NCBI GenBank assembly: GCA_902623495.1
Contig: CACNTW010000007.1
Location: 1-55,915, forward strand
Direction of reading: 5' to 3'
From: an uncultured Pelagibacteraceae bacterium
GTDB lineage: Bacteria; Pseudomonadota; Alphaproteobacteria; Pelagibacterales; Pelagibacteraceae
DNA: 55,915 nucleotides
Under the pieces are notes generated by a model. That model did not search any database. It saw only the letters and a list, made by a program, of their open reading frames with translations, and had not been told where the DNA came from. Shown here piece by piece: positions 17,431 to 27,183 of the stretch (the first letter of the stretch is position 1; every line of letters starts with the position of its first letter). The translations under genes were made by a program, and so were the position numbers.

Positions 17431-19262
17431 TCGTGAAAGAAGTTATATATTTTTTTTGCAACTTTTTCCTCAACTCCATCAACTGATTTTATTTCATCTA
17501 AACTAGCCGACTCCACAGCTCTAGCTGAACCAAAATGATTTAATAATGCCCTTTTTCTAATAGATCCAATACCATCAATCTGATCTAATAATGACTTGCT
17601 TATACCTTTTTTTCTCTTTGCTCTATGAGCACTTATAGCAAATCGATGAGACTCATCTCTTAATCGTTGTAAAAAGAATAATGTTGGATCATTTTTCTCG
17701 AATTTGAACTCTTTTCCATTATGAAAAAATGTTTCATTTCCACTATTTCTCATTTTACCCTTAGCTATTGCTACAATTGGAATTTCATGTAAACCAAGCT
17801 CATTCATTGCTTCTCTTGCCACTGAATATTGACCTTTCCCTCCATCAATTAATACTAAATCGGGGAAAGTTAGATAGTTATCTTTCTCTTGAACTGCCCT
17901 TTTAAATCTTCTGTTAAGAACTTCCTTCATCATTCCATAATCATCCTGAATATTTTTTTGAATTTTTATATTAAATTTTCTATACCTTTTTTTAACAAAT
18001 CCTTCATCGCCATAAGTAATTAAAGCGCCCACACTATTTGTGCCTTGAATATGGCTATTATCGTAAACCTCAACTAAATTAATATTAGTTTCAAGATTGA
18101 ATTTTCTTGATACTGCATCGAAAAGATCTCTATTATTCTGACTCTCATAAAGTTTTCTATTCAAACTATCTTTTGCATTATTTATTGCTTGATTAATAAC
18201 TTTTAGTTTTGTCCCTTTTTTCGCAACAGTAATTGTGATTTGCTTACCTTCTTTTTGTGTAAGTGTTTTTTCAATTAATTCTTTTTCTTTAATTTCATTT
18301 GATAAAATTATTGAAGATGGCACACTTTTATTTTCATAAAATTGAGAGACAAAAGAATTAATAATATCATTTAGATTTTCTTCTGGATCATGCTTTGGAA
18401 AAAAAGCTTGATTACCCCAATTTTGTTTTGACCTATAGAAAAAAACCTGAATACAGGTTTTTCCAGACTCTTTGTATCCCGCAATAACATCTGCTTCGAC
18501 TAAATTTGCTTCATTAATTCTTTGAGAGGATTGGATAATATTTAATGATTTAATTCGATCTCTTAATATTGCTGCTTTTTCAAAGTCTAAATCTTCACTA
18601 GCCTTTTCCATTTGATTAGATAAGCTTTTCTGAATTTTTCTAGATTTGCCTGACACAAACTCAATTGCATCATCAACAGTTTGTTTATAATCACTCTCAG
18701 TTACGTAACCAACACAAGGTCCTGAGCACCTTTTAATTTGATAAAGTATGCAGGGTCTCTCTCTATTTTTGAAAACAGTATCATCACAAATTCTGAGATG
18801 AAATATTTTTTGGATCATTTTTATAGTCCAATTTGCAGAGCCAGCTGATGCAAATGGTCCGAAATAAAATCCTTCTTTGCCTTTTTTCCCTCTGTGCCTT
18901 TTGATCTGTGGCCATTTATCTTTGTCGCCTATAAAAATAAAAGGAAAGGATTTGTCATCTCTTAGTAAAATATTAAATTTTGGTTTAAATTTTTTAATTA
19001 AATTTGCTTCTAAAAGTAAAGCCTCGCTTTCATTTGAGGTGGTAGTAATTTCGAGTCTTTTTGTCTGAGAGAGCATTCTCTCAGTTCTAATGATATGATT
19101 TTTCTCTGATACATAACTTTTAAGTCTGTTTGGAAGGTTTTTTGCTTTACCCACATAAAGAATTTCTCCTTTTGAATTTAGCATTCTATAAACACCTGGC
19201 AGCTTAGGTACCAAGGGCAATTCTTTTTTGATTACTTCTTTACCTATATCAGAGCTGATCAT
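17427..19262 (-). CDS. uvrC: excinuclease ABC subunit C
   Basis: UvrC makes both incisions in nucleotide excision repair. A GIY-YIG nuclease domain (P-G-V-Y-R-M-L then [10 protein letters not shown]) is N-terminal. A UVR motif follows ([20 protein letters not shown]). The RNase H-like endonuclease domain contains D-N-S-H-I-Q-G and V-L-I-D-G-G-K-G-Q, and tandem helix-hairpin-helix motifs lie at the C-terminus ([17 protein letters not shown]). The ATG at 19262 is preferred over an in-frame TTG at 19292: it has a weak AGAAG upstream, gives 611 residues, and shortens the folB overlap to 14 nt. Confidence 0.95.
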   Translation of the reverse strand: MISSDIGKEVIKKELPLVPKLPGVYRMLNSKGEILYVGKAKNLPNRLKSYVSEKNHIIRTERMLSQTKRLEITTTSNESEALLLEANLIKKFKPKFNILLRDDKSFPFIFIGDKDKWPQIKRHRGKKGKEGFYFGPFASAGSANWTIKMIQKIFHLRICDDTVFKNRERPCILYQIKRCSGPCVGYVTESDYKQTVDDAIEFVSGKSRKIQKSLSNQMEKASEDLDFEKAAILRDRIKSLNIIQSSQRINEANLVEADVIAGYKESGKTCIQVFFYRSKQNWGNQAFFPKHDPEENLNDIINSFVSQFYENKSVPSSIILSNEIKEKELIEKTLTQKEGKQITITVAKKGTKLKVINQAINNAKDSLNRKLYESQNNRDLFDAVSRKFNLETNINLVEVYDNSHIQGTNSVGALITYGDEGFVKKRYRKFNIKIQKNIQDDYGMMKEVLNRRFKRAVQEKDNYLTFPDLVLIDGGKGQYSVAREAMNELGLHEIPIVAIAKGKMRNSGNETFFHNGKEFKFEKNDPTLFFLQRLRDESHRFAISAHRAKRKKGISKSLLDQIDGIGSIRKRALLNHFGSARAVESASLDEIKSVDGVEEKVAKKIYNFFHE

Positions 19263-19674
19263 GGCTTCTTTTTTTAGAAATTTGGATCCCAACTGAGCTG
19301 CAATCCTTCATTATCTCTAATTTTTCGATTTGAAGAGTGATTTTATCTATTCTTTTATCTTTGAATAGCTCATCAAAAACATCTTCTGCCAATGTTTCAA
19401 GAAAATTGTAATGTTTATTTTTTATTAATTTTTTTATTAATTTTACAATTTTAGCATAATTCACTATCGATTTAATATCTTTATCGTTGGACGGCTGTTT
19501 GTCTTGATAATTTACTTCTAAATTAAATTTTACTTTTTGTGTTTTTTCTTTTTCAAAATCAAAATAACCAAGTTTTAAATCTAACACTAATTCTTTTATT
19601 AAGACCTTCTTTTCATAGTTAAATAGGCTTTTATTTTTGTCTATTTTTACAACTTTGAGATTATTTTTTTTCAT
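19249..19674 (-). CDS. folB: dihydroneopterin aldolase
   Basis: FolB cleaves dihydroneopterin to hydroxymethyl-dihydropterin on the way to folate. Visible features are [14 protein letters not shown] (active-site Glu and dimer region), V-N-Y-A-K-I-V near residue 80, and F-L-E-T-L-A-E-D-V. The 141-residue length is a little above the ~120 norm because of a short N-terminal extension. It overlaps the SDR gene by 4 nt and uvrC by 14 nt. This places a pteridine step inside a DNA-repair operon. Confidence 0.88.
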   Translation of the reverse strand: MKKNNLKVVKIDKNKSLFNYEKKVLIKELVLDLKLGYFDFEKEKTQKVKFNLEVNYQDKQPSNDKDIKSIVNYAKIVKLIKKLIKNKHYNFLETLAEDVFDELFKDKRIDKITLQIEKLEIMKDCSSVGIQISKKRSHDQL

Positions 19675-20426
19675 TCATTACCGCCCATTATGTCTGGAGT
19701 TTGCCAATTCAAGTTTTGACCACTATCAATTGCAATAACTTGACCAGTAATAGATCTATTTTTAATAAAAAAGTCAACAGCATTGCAGATTTCTTGAACA
19801 TCTGTCTGTTTTTTAAGAGGTGTTGCCATGTATTGTTTTTTAAAATGTTTATCAGATTGTCTTTTATTTTTAATAGTTGGGCCCGGAGCAATTCCATTCA
19901 CTCTTATATTCGGAGCAAGACTCATGGCGCTAGTTTTGGTTAAAGTATAAAGACCAGTTTTACTTAATGTATATGAAAAAAAATATGGTGTTAATTTAAA
20001 TATTCTTTGATCAATTATATTAATAATATTATTGTTTTTGCCTCTAGCATTTTTCGCAAAACCCTTTGATAATAAAGCTGGCGCTTTTAAATTAGCTTTT
20101 AAATGGCTTTCCCAACTTTTTGTTGTAAAATTTTCAAGTTTATCGTTCTCAAATAATGAAGCATTATTAATTAAACAATCAAAATACTTCAACTTTGATT
20201 TTGAAAACTTTAACATTTTCTCAATCTCTTTTTCTTTAGTCAAATCTGCTTTTACCAAATAAATTTTTGTACCTCTTTTATTTAAATTTTTTTTAAGACT
20301 CTCTGCTTTGGACTTAGATTTGTTATAATGGATAACAATTTCAATATTAGGCCCAGATAATTTTTTAGCTATCGCAGCCCCCATTCGAGTTGCTGCTCCA
20401 GTAATTATTATCTTCCGTGCTTCCAT
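19671..20426 (-). CDS. SDR-family oxidoreductase, probable pteridine reductase (FolM/PTR1 type)
   Basis: This short-chain dehydrogenase of 251 residues has a Rossmann motif T9-G-A-A-T-R14-M-G16. The Arg makes it T-G-x3-R-x-G, the variant of the PTR1/FolM pteridine reductases, in place of the usual T-G-x3-G-x-G. N-N-A-S-L-F-E and the catalytic Y-x3-K (S-Y-T-L-S-K) are present. The immediate 4-nt overlap with folB supports a pterin or folate substrate, such as dihydromonapterin or dihydrofolate. Activity is inference; a generic SDR cannot be ruled out. It overlaps uvrB by 19 nt. Confidence 0.8.
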   Translation of the reverse strand: MEARKIIITGAATRMGAAIAKKLSGPNIEIVIHYNKSKSKAESLKKNLNKRGTKIYLVKADLTKEKEIEKMLKFSKSKLKYFDCLINNASLFENDKLENFTTKSWESHLKANLKAPALLSKGFAKNARGKNNNIINIIDQRIFKLTPYFFSYTLSKTGLYTLTKTSAMSLAPNIRVNGIAPGPTIKNKRQSDKHFKKQYMATPLKKQTDVQEICNAVDFFIKNRSITGQVIAIDSGQNLNWQTPDIMGGNE

Positions 20427-22582
20427 TTTTTATCTCTTTTTTTTGTAACTCTTGTACCAGGCATACCAAGTGTTGATCTACCTTTAGGATAAATTTTATT
20501 TTTAACATCGTACTGTCTAATTTTGGGGTTTAAAGTAATTTCTAATTCAGTACTTTGAAGTTTTCTCATCTCATCTCTAATTTTAGCCGCTTCCTCAAAT
20601 TCCAGATTAGATGCAGCTTCTTTCATCTTTTTGTCTAATCCTTTTAAATGTTTTTTAAGGTTACCGCCAATATTGGAACCTTCGCTTATTTTGACGTAAT
20701 CTTTCTCGTAAACACTTTCTAAAATATCACTTATTTCTTTTTTTACAGATTTAGCGTCGATTTTATTTTTTTTATTGTACTCTAATTGAATCTTTCTTCT
20801 TCTCTCAGTTTCTTTAATTGCTTTCTTTATACTTTTTGTTTCCTTATCGGCATAAAGAATAACTTTTCCATCGACGTTTCTTGCAGCTCTTCCTATTGTT
20901 TGAATTAGTGAAGTTTCTGATCGCAAAAATCCTTCCTTATCAGCATCTAGTATTCCAACTAAAGCACATTCTGGAATATCTAAACCTTCTCTTAATAAAT
21001 TTATTCCAACTAGAACATCAAATACACCCATTCTAAGATCTCTCATAATCTCTATTCTCTCAAGTGTATCTATATCAGAATGAAGGTATCTTACTTTTAT
21101 CCCATTTTCATGAAGATACTCAGTTAAATCCTCTGCCATTTTTTTTGTAAGTGTTGTAACCAAAACTCTATAATTATTTTCAACTACTTTTTTGCATTCA
21201 TGCATAAGGTCGTCTACTTGATTTTTTGCTGGTCTAATCTCAACTGGTGGATCAATTAATCCTGTAGGTCTTATTACCTGATCAATAAACTTGCCTTTAG
21301 TTTGTTCTAACTCCCACGGTCCAGGAGTTGCTGAAACAAATACAGTTTGTGTTCTCATCAAATCCCACTCTTCAAATTTTAAAGGTCTGTTATCCATGCA
21401 AGATGGCAATCTAAAACCGTACTCAGCTAATGTGCTTTTTCGAGATCTATCTCCCTTAAACATCCCATTAAGTTGGGGAACTGTAACATGAGATTCATCT
21501 ACAAAAACTAATGTGTTATCAGGAAAATATTCAAAAAGTGTAGGTGGTGGTTCTCCTGGTTTTCTTCCAGATAAAAATCTTGAATAATTTTCAATTCCTG
21601 CACAAGATCCAGTTGCCTCAATCATTTCTAAATCAAATTTAGTTCTCTCCTCTAATCGTTGCGCCTCTAATAATTTGTTTTCTGCCTTGTGTTTTTTTAA
21701 AGTCTCCTCTAATTCTTTTCTTATTTTTATAATTGCTTGTTCTACAGTTGGTTTAGGAGTGATATAATGAGAATTAGCATAAACTTTTACTAGACTAAGA
21801 TCTCTAACCTGATCTCCTGTCAAAGGATCAAATTCCTCAATCTTCTCAAGTTTATCACCAAATAAACTTAGTCTCCATGCTCTATCCTCTAGATGAGATG
21901 GAAATATTTCTAAATATTCTCCCCTTGCTCTAAATGTTCCTCTAAAAAAATTTTGATCATTTCTCTTGTACTGAAGAGCAACAAGAGATTTTATTATTTG
22001 TTCTCTATTATATTCATAGTTTTTCTGAAGAGTTAAAGTCATTTTGCTGTAAGCTTCAACTGATCCCAAACCATAAATACAAGAAACACTTGCAACAATT
22101 AAAACATCGTCTCTTTCAAGAAGAGATCTTGTTGCCGAGTGTCTCATTCTATCAATCTGCTCGTTTATAGAAGCTTCTTTTTCGATGTAAGTATCTGATC
22201 TTGGTACGTAAGCTTCTGGAGTGTAATAATCATAGTAAGATACAAAATACTCAACAGCATTATCTGGAAAAAAAGTTTTCATCTCACCGTAAAGTTGAGC
22301 TGCCAAAGTTTTATTTGGGGCCAATATTAATGCTGGTCTGTTCGTAGCTTCTATAACTTTTGCCATTGTAAAAGTTTTTCCAGATCCAGTTACTCCTAAT
22401 AATACTTGATTAAACTCATTTTTTTTAGCTCCTTGGACAAGCCTTTTAATTGCATCTGGCTGGTCACCAGCCGGGGTAAAATCTGACTTTATTTTGAATT
22501 TTTTTCCACCTTCGAGTTTTCCACCGATTTTTGGGTTTTTACTCTGAATGTCTGTAATTAGGTCTTGATATGTATTCTCCAT
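20408..22582 (-). CDS. uvrB: excinuclease ABC subunit B
   Basis: UvrB is the helicase-like damage-verification subunit that recruits UvrC. Motifs are Walker [11 protein letters not shown], the beta-hairpin [20 protein letters not shown], Walker B-type D-E-S-H, helicase motif [11 protein letters not shown], and a C-terminal UVR motif ([19 protein letters not shown]). At 724 residues it is longer than the ~670 norm through N- and C-terminal extensions. It is the first gene of the uvrB-SDR-folB-uvrC-pgsA run and diverges from the aminotransferase gene across just 36 nt. Confidence 0.97.
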   Translation of the reverse strand: MENTYQDLITDIQSKNPKIGGKLEGGKKFKIKSDFTPAGDQPDAIKRLVQGAKKNEFNQVLLGVTGSGKTFTMAKVIEATNRPALILAPNKTLAAQLYGEMKTFFPDNAVEYFVSYYDYYTPEAYVPRSDTYIEKEASINEQIDRMRHSATRSLLERDDVLIVASVSCIYGLGSVEAYSKMTLTLQKNYEYNREQIIKSLVALQYKRNDQNFFRGTFRARGEYLEIFPSHLEDRAWRLSLFGDKLEKIEEFDPLTGDQVRDLSLVKVYANSHYITPKPTVEQAIIKIRKELEETLKKHKAENKLLEAQRLEERTKFDLEMIEATGSCAGIENYSRFLSGRKPGEPPPTLFEYFPDNTLVFVDESHVTVPQLNGMFKGDRSRKSTLAEYGFRLPSCMDNRPLKFEEWDLMRTQTVFVSATPGPWELEQTKGKFIDQVIRPTGLIDPPVEIRPAKNQVDDLMHECKKVVENNYRVLVTTLTKKMAEDLTEYLHENGIKVRYLHSDIDTLERIEIMRDLRMGVFDVLVGINLLREGLDIPECALVGILDADKEGFLRSETSLIQTIGRAARNVDGKVILYADKETKSIKKAIKETERRRKIQLEYNKKNKIDAKSVKKEISDILESVYEKDYVKISEGSNIGGNLKKHLKGLDKKMKEAASNLEFEEAAKIRDEMRKLQSTELEITLNPKIRQYDVKNKIYPKGRSTLGMPGTRVTKKRDKKWKHGR

Positions 22583-22618
22583 ATATTAAACAACGTAATT
22601 GAATAATTTCATAATTCA

Positions 22619-23806
22619 ATGAGCATAATATCTAATAATTTAAAAAGAATTAAACCATCCCCAACTATTGCAGTTACTCAAAAGGCAAGAGAATTAAGAG
22701 CTGCAGGAAAAGATGTGGTTGGACTTGGGGCAGGGGAACCAGATTTTGATACTCCTATCAATGTTAAAAATGCAGCCATTAAAGCAATAAGAGACGGAGA
22801 TACAAAGTATACTGCAGTTGATGGAACCCCAGCATTAAAAAAAGCAATTATAAAAAAATTTAAAAGAGAAAACAAACTAAATTATAAACTAGATGAAATC
22901 ACAGTTGGAACTGGAGGGAAACAAGTTCTCTATAATACTTTTATGGCAACTTTAAATAAAGGAGATGAAGTCATTATTCCTGCGCCATTCTGGGTTTCAT
23001 ATCCGGATATGGTTCTTTTAGCAGGAGGAAAACCAAAAATAGTAAAATGTGATGAAAAAGATGGATTTAAAATTACACCTGCAAAATTAAAAGCTGCAAT
23101 TACAAAAAGAACGAAATGGATAATCCTTAACTCACCATCTAATCCTACTGGATCTGGATACAGCAAATCAGAAATTCAAAAATTAGCTAAGATTTTAATA
23201 AAAAATAAAAAGGTTCATATTTTGAGTGATGATATTTATGAGCATGTTAAATACGATAATTTTAAATTTTTTACTATTGCTCAAATTTCAAAATTAAAAT
23301 CTAGAACATTAACAATGAATGGAGTGAGTAAATCTTATGCAATGACTGGCTGGCGAATTGGTTATGCAGCTGGACCAAAAGAAATAATTTCTGCAATTAG
23401 AAAAATCCAATCTCAGTCTACTTCAAATCCATCATCAATTAGTCAAGCAGCAGCTGTTGAAGCTTTGAATGGCAAACAAGATTTTATTAAAAAAAGAGCA
23501 AAATCGTTTAAAGAAAGAAGAGATTTTGTTGTAAAAAGTTTAAATAATATTGATGGTATTAGCTGTTTAAAACCTAATGGTGCATTTTATGTATTTCCAA
23601 ATTGTAAAAAACTTTTAAATAAAAGAACTAAACTTAAAAAAGATAATGATTTTGTCCAAAAGCTATTAGAAAAGCAAAATGTTGCTGCTGTTCAAGGCTC
23701 AGCTTTTGGTTTAGATGGATATTTTAGAATTTCATATGCTACTTCATTGGCAAAACTTAAAATAGCAATGGCTAGAATTAAAAAGTTTTGTGAAGATTTA
23801 GGATAA
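22619..23806 (+). CDS. aspC: aspartate/aromatic aminotransferase, class I
   Basis: This fold-type I PLP transaminase of the Igamma subfamily is the common alphaproteobacterial aspartate (or aspartate/prephenate) aminotransferase. Features are L-G-A-G-E-P-D-F-D-T-P near residue 37, S-P-S-N-P-T-G, D-D-I-Y-E-H, the PLP lysine K238 in G-V-S-K-S-Y-A-M-T-G-W-R-I-G-Y, and R-I-S-Y-A-T-S at the C-terminus. Length is 395. It appears monocistronic. It converges on a PsiE-family gene with only 2 nt between stop codons. Whether it also uses prephenate cannot be decided from sequence by eye. Confidence 0.92.
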   Translation: MSIISNNLKRIKPSPTIAVTQKARELRAAGKDVVGLGAGEPDFDTPINVKNAAIKAIRDGDTKYTAVDGTPALKKAIIKKFKRENKLNYKLDEITVGTGGKQVLYNTFMATLNKGDEVIIPAPFWVSYPDMVLLAGGKPKIVKCDEKDGFKITPAKLKAAITKRTKWIILNSPSNPTGSGYSKSEIQKLAKILIKNKKVHILSDDIYEHVKYDNFKFFTIAQISKLKSRTLTMNGVSKSYAMTGWRIGYAAGPKEIISAIRKIQSQSTSNPSSISQAAAVEALNGKQDFIKKRAKSFKERRDFVVKSLNNIDGISCLKPNGAFYVFPNCKKLLNKRTKLKKDNDFVQKLLEKQNVAAVQGSAFGLDGYFRISYATSLAKLKIAMARIKKFCEDLG

Positions 23807-23808
23807 AT

Positions 23809-24183
23809 CTATTTTTTTTTATTTAGTCCAATTAGAGAAGAATTTCTAAATCTTAAAATTACAATTGCTAAAGCAATTAAAACAATTGCACCAGCTTCAT
23901 AAAGTAATATCTCTGGATTTAGAGATTTTCCTTGTAAAATAATAAATCTAGCAAGTGCCGTTATAGCAATAAATAACGGCAGTGTAATTTGAATTGATTG
24001 GCTTTCCCAAAATACTCTAACCATTGCAAGCACTTCAAGATATAAAAAAAGTAAAAGCAGATCAGCTAAAGTAACTCTTTGTACGAGTATCATCTGGTAC
24101 ATTTCTTGCCCAAAAGCAATAACTGTACTAACTAAAATGATTACTAATGCTACAAGCTGGATTTGCTTTACAATGTTTTCCAT
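23809..24183 (-). CDS. PsiE-family inner-membrane protein
   Basis: This 124-residue protein is almost all hydrophobic, with four predicted helices. It carries the PsiE-family pattern L-L-L-F-L-Y-L-E-V-L-A-M-V and I-A-I-T-A-L-A-R-F-I-I-L. PsiE is named from phosphate-starvation induction in E. coli, but its biochemical function is unknown. No Pho box was recognised upstream. The 66-nt region before it is AT-rich and shows no feature I can name. It is separated from the upstream reductase gene by that gap, so it may have its own promoter. Confidence 0.82.
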   Translation of the reverse strand: MENIVKQIQLVALVIILVSTVIAFGQEMYQMILVQRVTLADLLLLFLYLEVLAMVRVFWESQSIQITLPLFIAITALARFIILQGKSLNPEILLYEAGAIVLIALAIVILRFRNSSLIGLNKKK

Positions 24184-24249
24184 TTACATTCATTTATAAT
24201 TTAAAATAACTTTTTATTCTATACCGAAATAGCTTGTAAATTATTGATA

Positions 24250-25269
24250 TTATACTAATCCAAGTCTAACTACTGATTTTGCTGCATCCTCAATACATCC
24301 TCTAGCCGGCTGAAATCTAAATCCTAATAAATCTTCAGCATACGAAGCATCAGTTTGCATTTGTATCCCTAAATCTGGAACCATCATTTTTGCACTCGTA
24401 TCCAGATGACTAATTATTCTCACTAAAAAGTTTGGCAACACTCTTTTTGGAAGTTTTTTTGAATATTTAGGTAATGCTTCAGCCATAATATTAGAAAAAT
24501 CTATCATTCTTTTGACCTCAGAGCCGATTATTAGTCGTCTTCCACCAACATCTGGTCTTGTTAAAGAATTGATGTGAGCTTTCACTACATCTTTCATATC
24601 CGAGACTAAAATACTAAAATCCGGAGCACCTGGGTATTTACCTTCTAGAAATAATTTAACATAACTTATCGAAGTTTTTTCTTTAGTATCTAAAGCATCT
24701 CCAAAGACACCTCCAGGACATATACATACCAACTTATTCTTTAAACCTTTATTCTCCATAAATTCCCAAGCTGCTTTTTCAGCCTTGATTTTTGAAACAA
24801 AGTAATCATTACAACCTTTCCAATTAGCATCACTCCAATCATTTTCACCAAATGTATATGGATTTGTCCTATTAGGTTTTCTAAACATTGTTGCAATTGA
24901 AGAAGTTTTAATAATACGTTCAACTCCCGCATTAACAGCAGCTTTTAAAACTCTTATAGTTCCATCTTTAGCTGTTGGAACAAGACTTTCACGATCTCTA
25001 GAAGTCTTTAAAGGGAAAGGAGAAGCCACATGCATTACATACTTACAGCCTTTTAATGCCTCATCCCAACCTTCGTCTTTCAAAAGATCTAATTCGACAA
25101 ATGATAATTTATTAATTGATGCATATTCATTTATGGTTTTTTTTGTTTGCTCTATTAAACCAGAATCTCTAACAGTGCCTAAAACTTTATATCCGGATTT
25201 TAATAATTCAATTGCAGTGTGTTTAGCGATCCATCCACTTATACCCGTTAACAATACTGTTTCATTCAT
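24250..25269 (-). CDS. NAD(P)-dependent epimerase/reductase (dihydroflavonol-4-reductase-like extended SDR)
   Basis: This extended SDR of 339 residues has the dinucleotide motif T-G-I-S-G-W-I-A at residues 8-15 (T-G-x2-G-x2-A) and a catalytic Y-F-V-S-K (Y-x3-K). It also has A-S-P-F-P near residue 83, a pattern of the dihydroflavonol reductase/cinnamoyl-CoA reductase subgroup. The substrate is unknown and the plant names do not apply. It abuts trxB with no intergenic base, implying one transcript, although no functional link to thioredoxin is evident. Codon use is like that of its neighbours. Confidence 0.85.
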   Translation of the reverse strand: MNETVLLTGISGWIAKHTAIELLKSGYKVLGTVRDSGLIEQTKKTINEYASINKLSFVELDLLKDEGWDEALKGCKYVMHVASPFPLKTSRDRESLVPTAKDGTIRVLKAAVNAGVERIIKTSSIATMFRKPNRTNPYTFGENDWSDANWKGCNDYFVSKIKAEKAAWEFMENKGLKNKLVCICPGGVFGDALDTKEKTSISYVKLFLEGKYPGAPDFSILVSDMKDVVKAHINSLTRPDVGGRRLIIGSEVKRMIDFSNIMAEALPKYSKKLPKRVLPNFLVRIISHLDTSAKMMVPDLGIQMQTDASYAEDLLGFRFQPARGCIEDAAKSVVRLGLV

Positions 25270-26214
25270 TTATTCAGATAAATGTTTTTCAGCCTCTAAT
25301 GCTGCCATACATCCCATACCAGCTGCTGTAACTGCCTGTCTAAATACTTTATCTTTCACATCACCAGCAGCAAAAACTCCTGGTATATTTGTTTCCGTAG
25401 ACTCTGGTTTTGTTACTAAATAACCCTCATTATCCATTTCTAGTTGGTCTTTAAATAATGAGGTTGCTGGATCATGCCCTATAGCAACGAACAAGCCATC
25501 AATTTTTAGTTCGTCTATTTTATTTGTTTTAACATTTTTAATTTTTAATCCAGTTACATTTTTAGGATTATTATCCCCAATAACTTCATCAACAACAGAG
25601 TCCCAAATTATTTCAATTTTTTTATTTTCCATTAATTTCTTTTGAAGTAATTTTTCTGCTCTTAGACTATCTCTTCTGTGAATAAGCTGAACTTTTGAAG
25701 CAAATTTTGTTAAAAACATAGCTTCTTCGACCGCAGCATTTCCACCCCCAACAACTGCTACAGTTTTGTCTTTAAAGAAAAATCCATCACATGTTGCACA
25801 TGCAGATACACCAAAACCTCTAAAGCTTTGTTCTGAGTCAATATTTAACCATCTTGCTTGAGCTCCTGTTGATATAATAATTGAGTCTGCCTCATAAATT
25901 TGACCACTATCTCCAACAGCTTTAAACGGCTTAGATTTTAAGTCCACCGATGCAATATGATCTTGAATCATTTCAGTCCCAACTACTTCTGCTTGACCTT
26001 TCATTTGATCCATAAGCCATGGCCCTTGTATTACATCTTTAAATCCAGGGAAATTTTCAACATCAGTTGTTGTTGTTAATTGGCCACCAGGTTCCATACC
26101 ATGAACTAATATTGGTTTTAACATTGCTCTTGCAGCATAAATTGCTGCTGTATATCCAGCTGGACCTGACCCAATTATTAACACTTTTGTGTGTTTAGTT
26201 GGATTTTCACTCAT
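25270..26214 (-). CDS. trxB: thioredoxin-disulfide reductase
   Basis: This FAD/NADPH flavoprotein reduces thioredoxin. The FAD-binding G-S-G-P-A-G-Y-T-A-A-I-Y is N-terminal. The redox pair is C139-A-T-C142-D in the NADPH domain. V-G-G-G-N-A-A-V-E-E-A binds NADPH, and G-V-F-A-A-G-D-V closes the FAD site. At 314 residues it is the low-molecular-weight bacterial type. It diverges from the ELM1-family gene across only 21 nt, so the two promoters must overlap coding sequence or each other. Confidence 0.96.
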   Translation of the reverse strand: MSENPTKHTKVLIIGSGPAGYTAAIYAARAMLKPILVHGMEPGGQLTTTTDVENFPGFKDVIQGPWLMDQMKGQAEVVGTEMIQDHIASVDLKSKPFKAVGDSGQIYEADSIIISTGAQARWLNIDSEQSFRGFGVSACATCDGFFFKDKTVAVVGGGNAAVEEAMFLTKFASKVQLIHRRDSLRAEKLLQKKLMENKKIEIIWDSVVDEVIGDNNPKNVTGLKIKNVKTNKIDELKIDGLFVAIGHDPATSLFKDQLEMDNEGYLVTKPESTETNIPGVFAAGDVKDKVFRQAVTAAGMGCMAALEAEKHLSE

Positions 26215-26224
26215 ATGGAAGCTA

Positions 26225-26230
26225 TATAAT
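26225..26230 (+). promoter_or_regulatory. consensus -10 box immediately before the ELM1-family gene
   Basis: A perfect TATAAT lies just 5 nt before the ATG at 26236. A transcript from it would begin at or next to the start codon and be leaderless. No convincing -35 is seen; any -35 would lie inside the trxB coding sequence. Confidence 0.35.
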
Positions 26231-26235
26231 GATTA

Positions 26236-27183
26236 ATGACTAAATTAAAAGGTATATTATTAACAGAAGGTATGCATGGGATGATTAGCCAAGTAGAAGG
26301 TTTGGCCAAAGCTTTAGATATAAACTATTCTCACCACACAGTTGAAACAAAAGGTTTCTGGAAAGTTATACCACCTAAATTCACTCCAATATCCGACTCA
26401 GTTTTTAAAAAAATTGAATGCGAAGATGTTGACTTAATAATTTCATGTGGAAGAAAAAGTATTATTCCATCATTATTCTTAAAAAAAAATTCAAAGAAAA
26501 AAGTATTTAACATTCATATTCAAAACCCAAAGATAAAACTAGATAATTTTGATCTAGTAGTAGTGCCTGAGCACGATAATCTTGATGGACACAATGTATT
26601 AAAAACAAAAGGAGCTATTCATTATTTAACAAGTCAAGAAATTGAAAAAGACAAAGAATATTTATTTAGTATTTCAAGCAAATTGAGAGATAAAAATATA
26701 ATTTCATTAATAATTGGTGGTCCTACCCAGTATTATGATTATTCAGATAGAAATATCCAAGAAATTTTTTCAAAAGTAAATTATTTGGTTAAAGAAAATA
26801 ATCTTAATTTAGTAGTCATCCCTTCAATGAGAACGCCAAAGGGAACTATAGAACATGCAAAAATATATTTTGGAAATGATCATTTAGTATTAGATGGTGT
26901 TGATAAAAAAGCCTATTTAAGTGCTCTTTCTCAATCAAAACATTTAGTTATTACATGTGATTCAAGCTCTATGATTTCAGAGGCAGCTTTAACAGGTAAG
27001 CCAATTTATATTGCCACTATTCCACCTAAAAAAAGCGATAAAAGATTTAAAAATTTTAGAAAATTATTTCAAGATATGAAAATTGTTAGAGAATTAGGAG
27101 AAAAATTAGAAAATTGGAACTATGAAAAATTAGATGAAACGAATAGAGTAGCAAATATCATTAAAGATAAAATTCAATTATAA
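26236..27183 (+). CDS. ELM1-family (DUF1022) glycosyltransferase-like protein
   Basis: The 315-residue protein matches the ELM1 family, named after a plant mitochondrial-fission factor but widespread in alphaproteobacteria. Features are an N-terminal L-L-T-E-G-M-H-G-M-I-S-Q-V-E-G-L-A, L-I-I-S-C-G-R-K-S near residue 70, I-I-G-G-P-T near residue 160 and C-D-S-S-S-M-I-S-E-A near residue 240. The last two resemble the nucleotide-sugar-binding halves of GT-B glycosyltransferases. The bacterial function is not established. It shares one base (TAATG) with the downstream oxygenase gene, so the two are translationally coupled. Confidence 0.82.
   Translation: MTKLKGILLTEGMHGMISQVEGLAKALDINYSHHTVETKGFWKVIPPKFTPISDSVFKKIECEDVDLIISCGRKSIIPSLFLKKNSKKKVFNIHIQNPKIKLDNFDLVVVPEHDNLDGHNVLKTKGAIHYLTSQEIEKDKEYLFSISSKLRDKNIISLIIGGPTQYYDYSDRNIQEIFSKVNYLVKENNLNLVVIPSMRTPKGTIEHAKIYFGNDHLVLDGVDKKAYLSALSQSKHLVITCDSSSMISEAALTGKPIYIATIPPKKSDKRFKNFRKLFQDMKIVRELGEKLENWNYEKLDETNRVANIIKDKIQL

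Noticed and set aside
19263..19292. TTG at 19292 as start of uvrC
   Set aside because: It adds ten non-conserved residues and lengthens the folB overlap. ATG at 19262 has a better upstream context.
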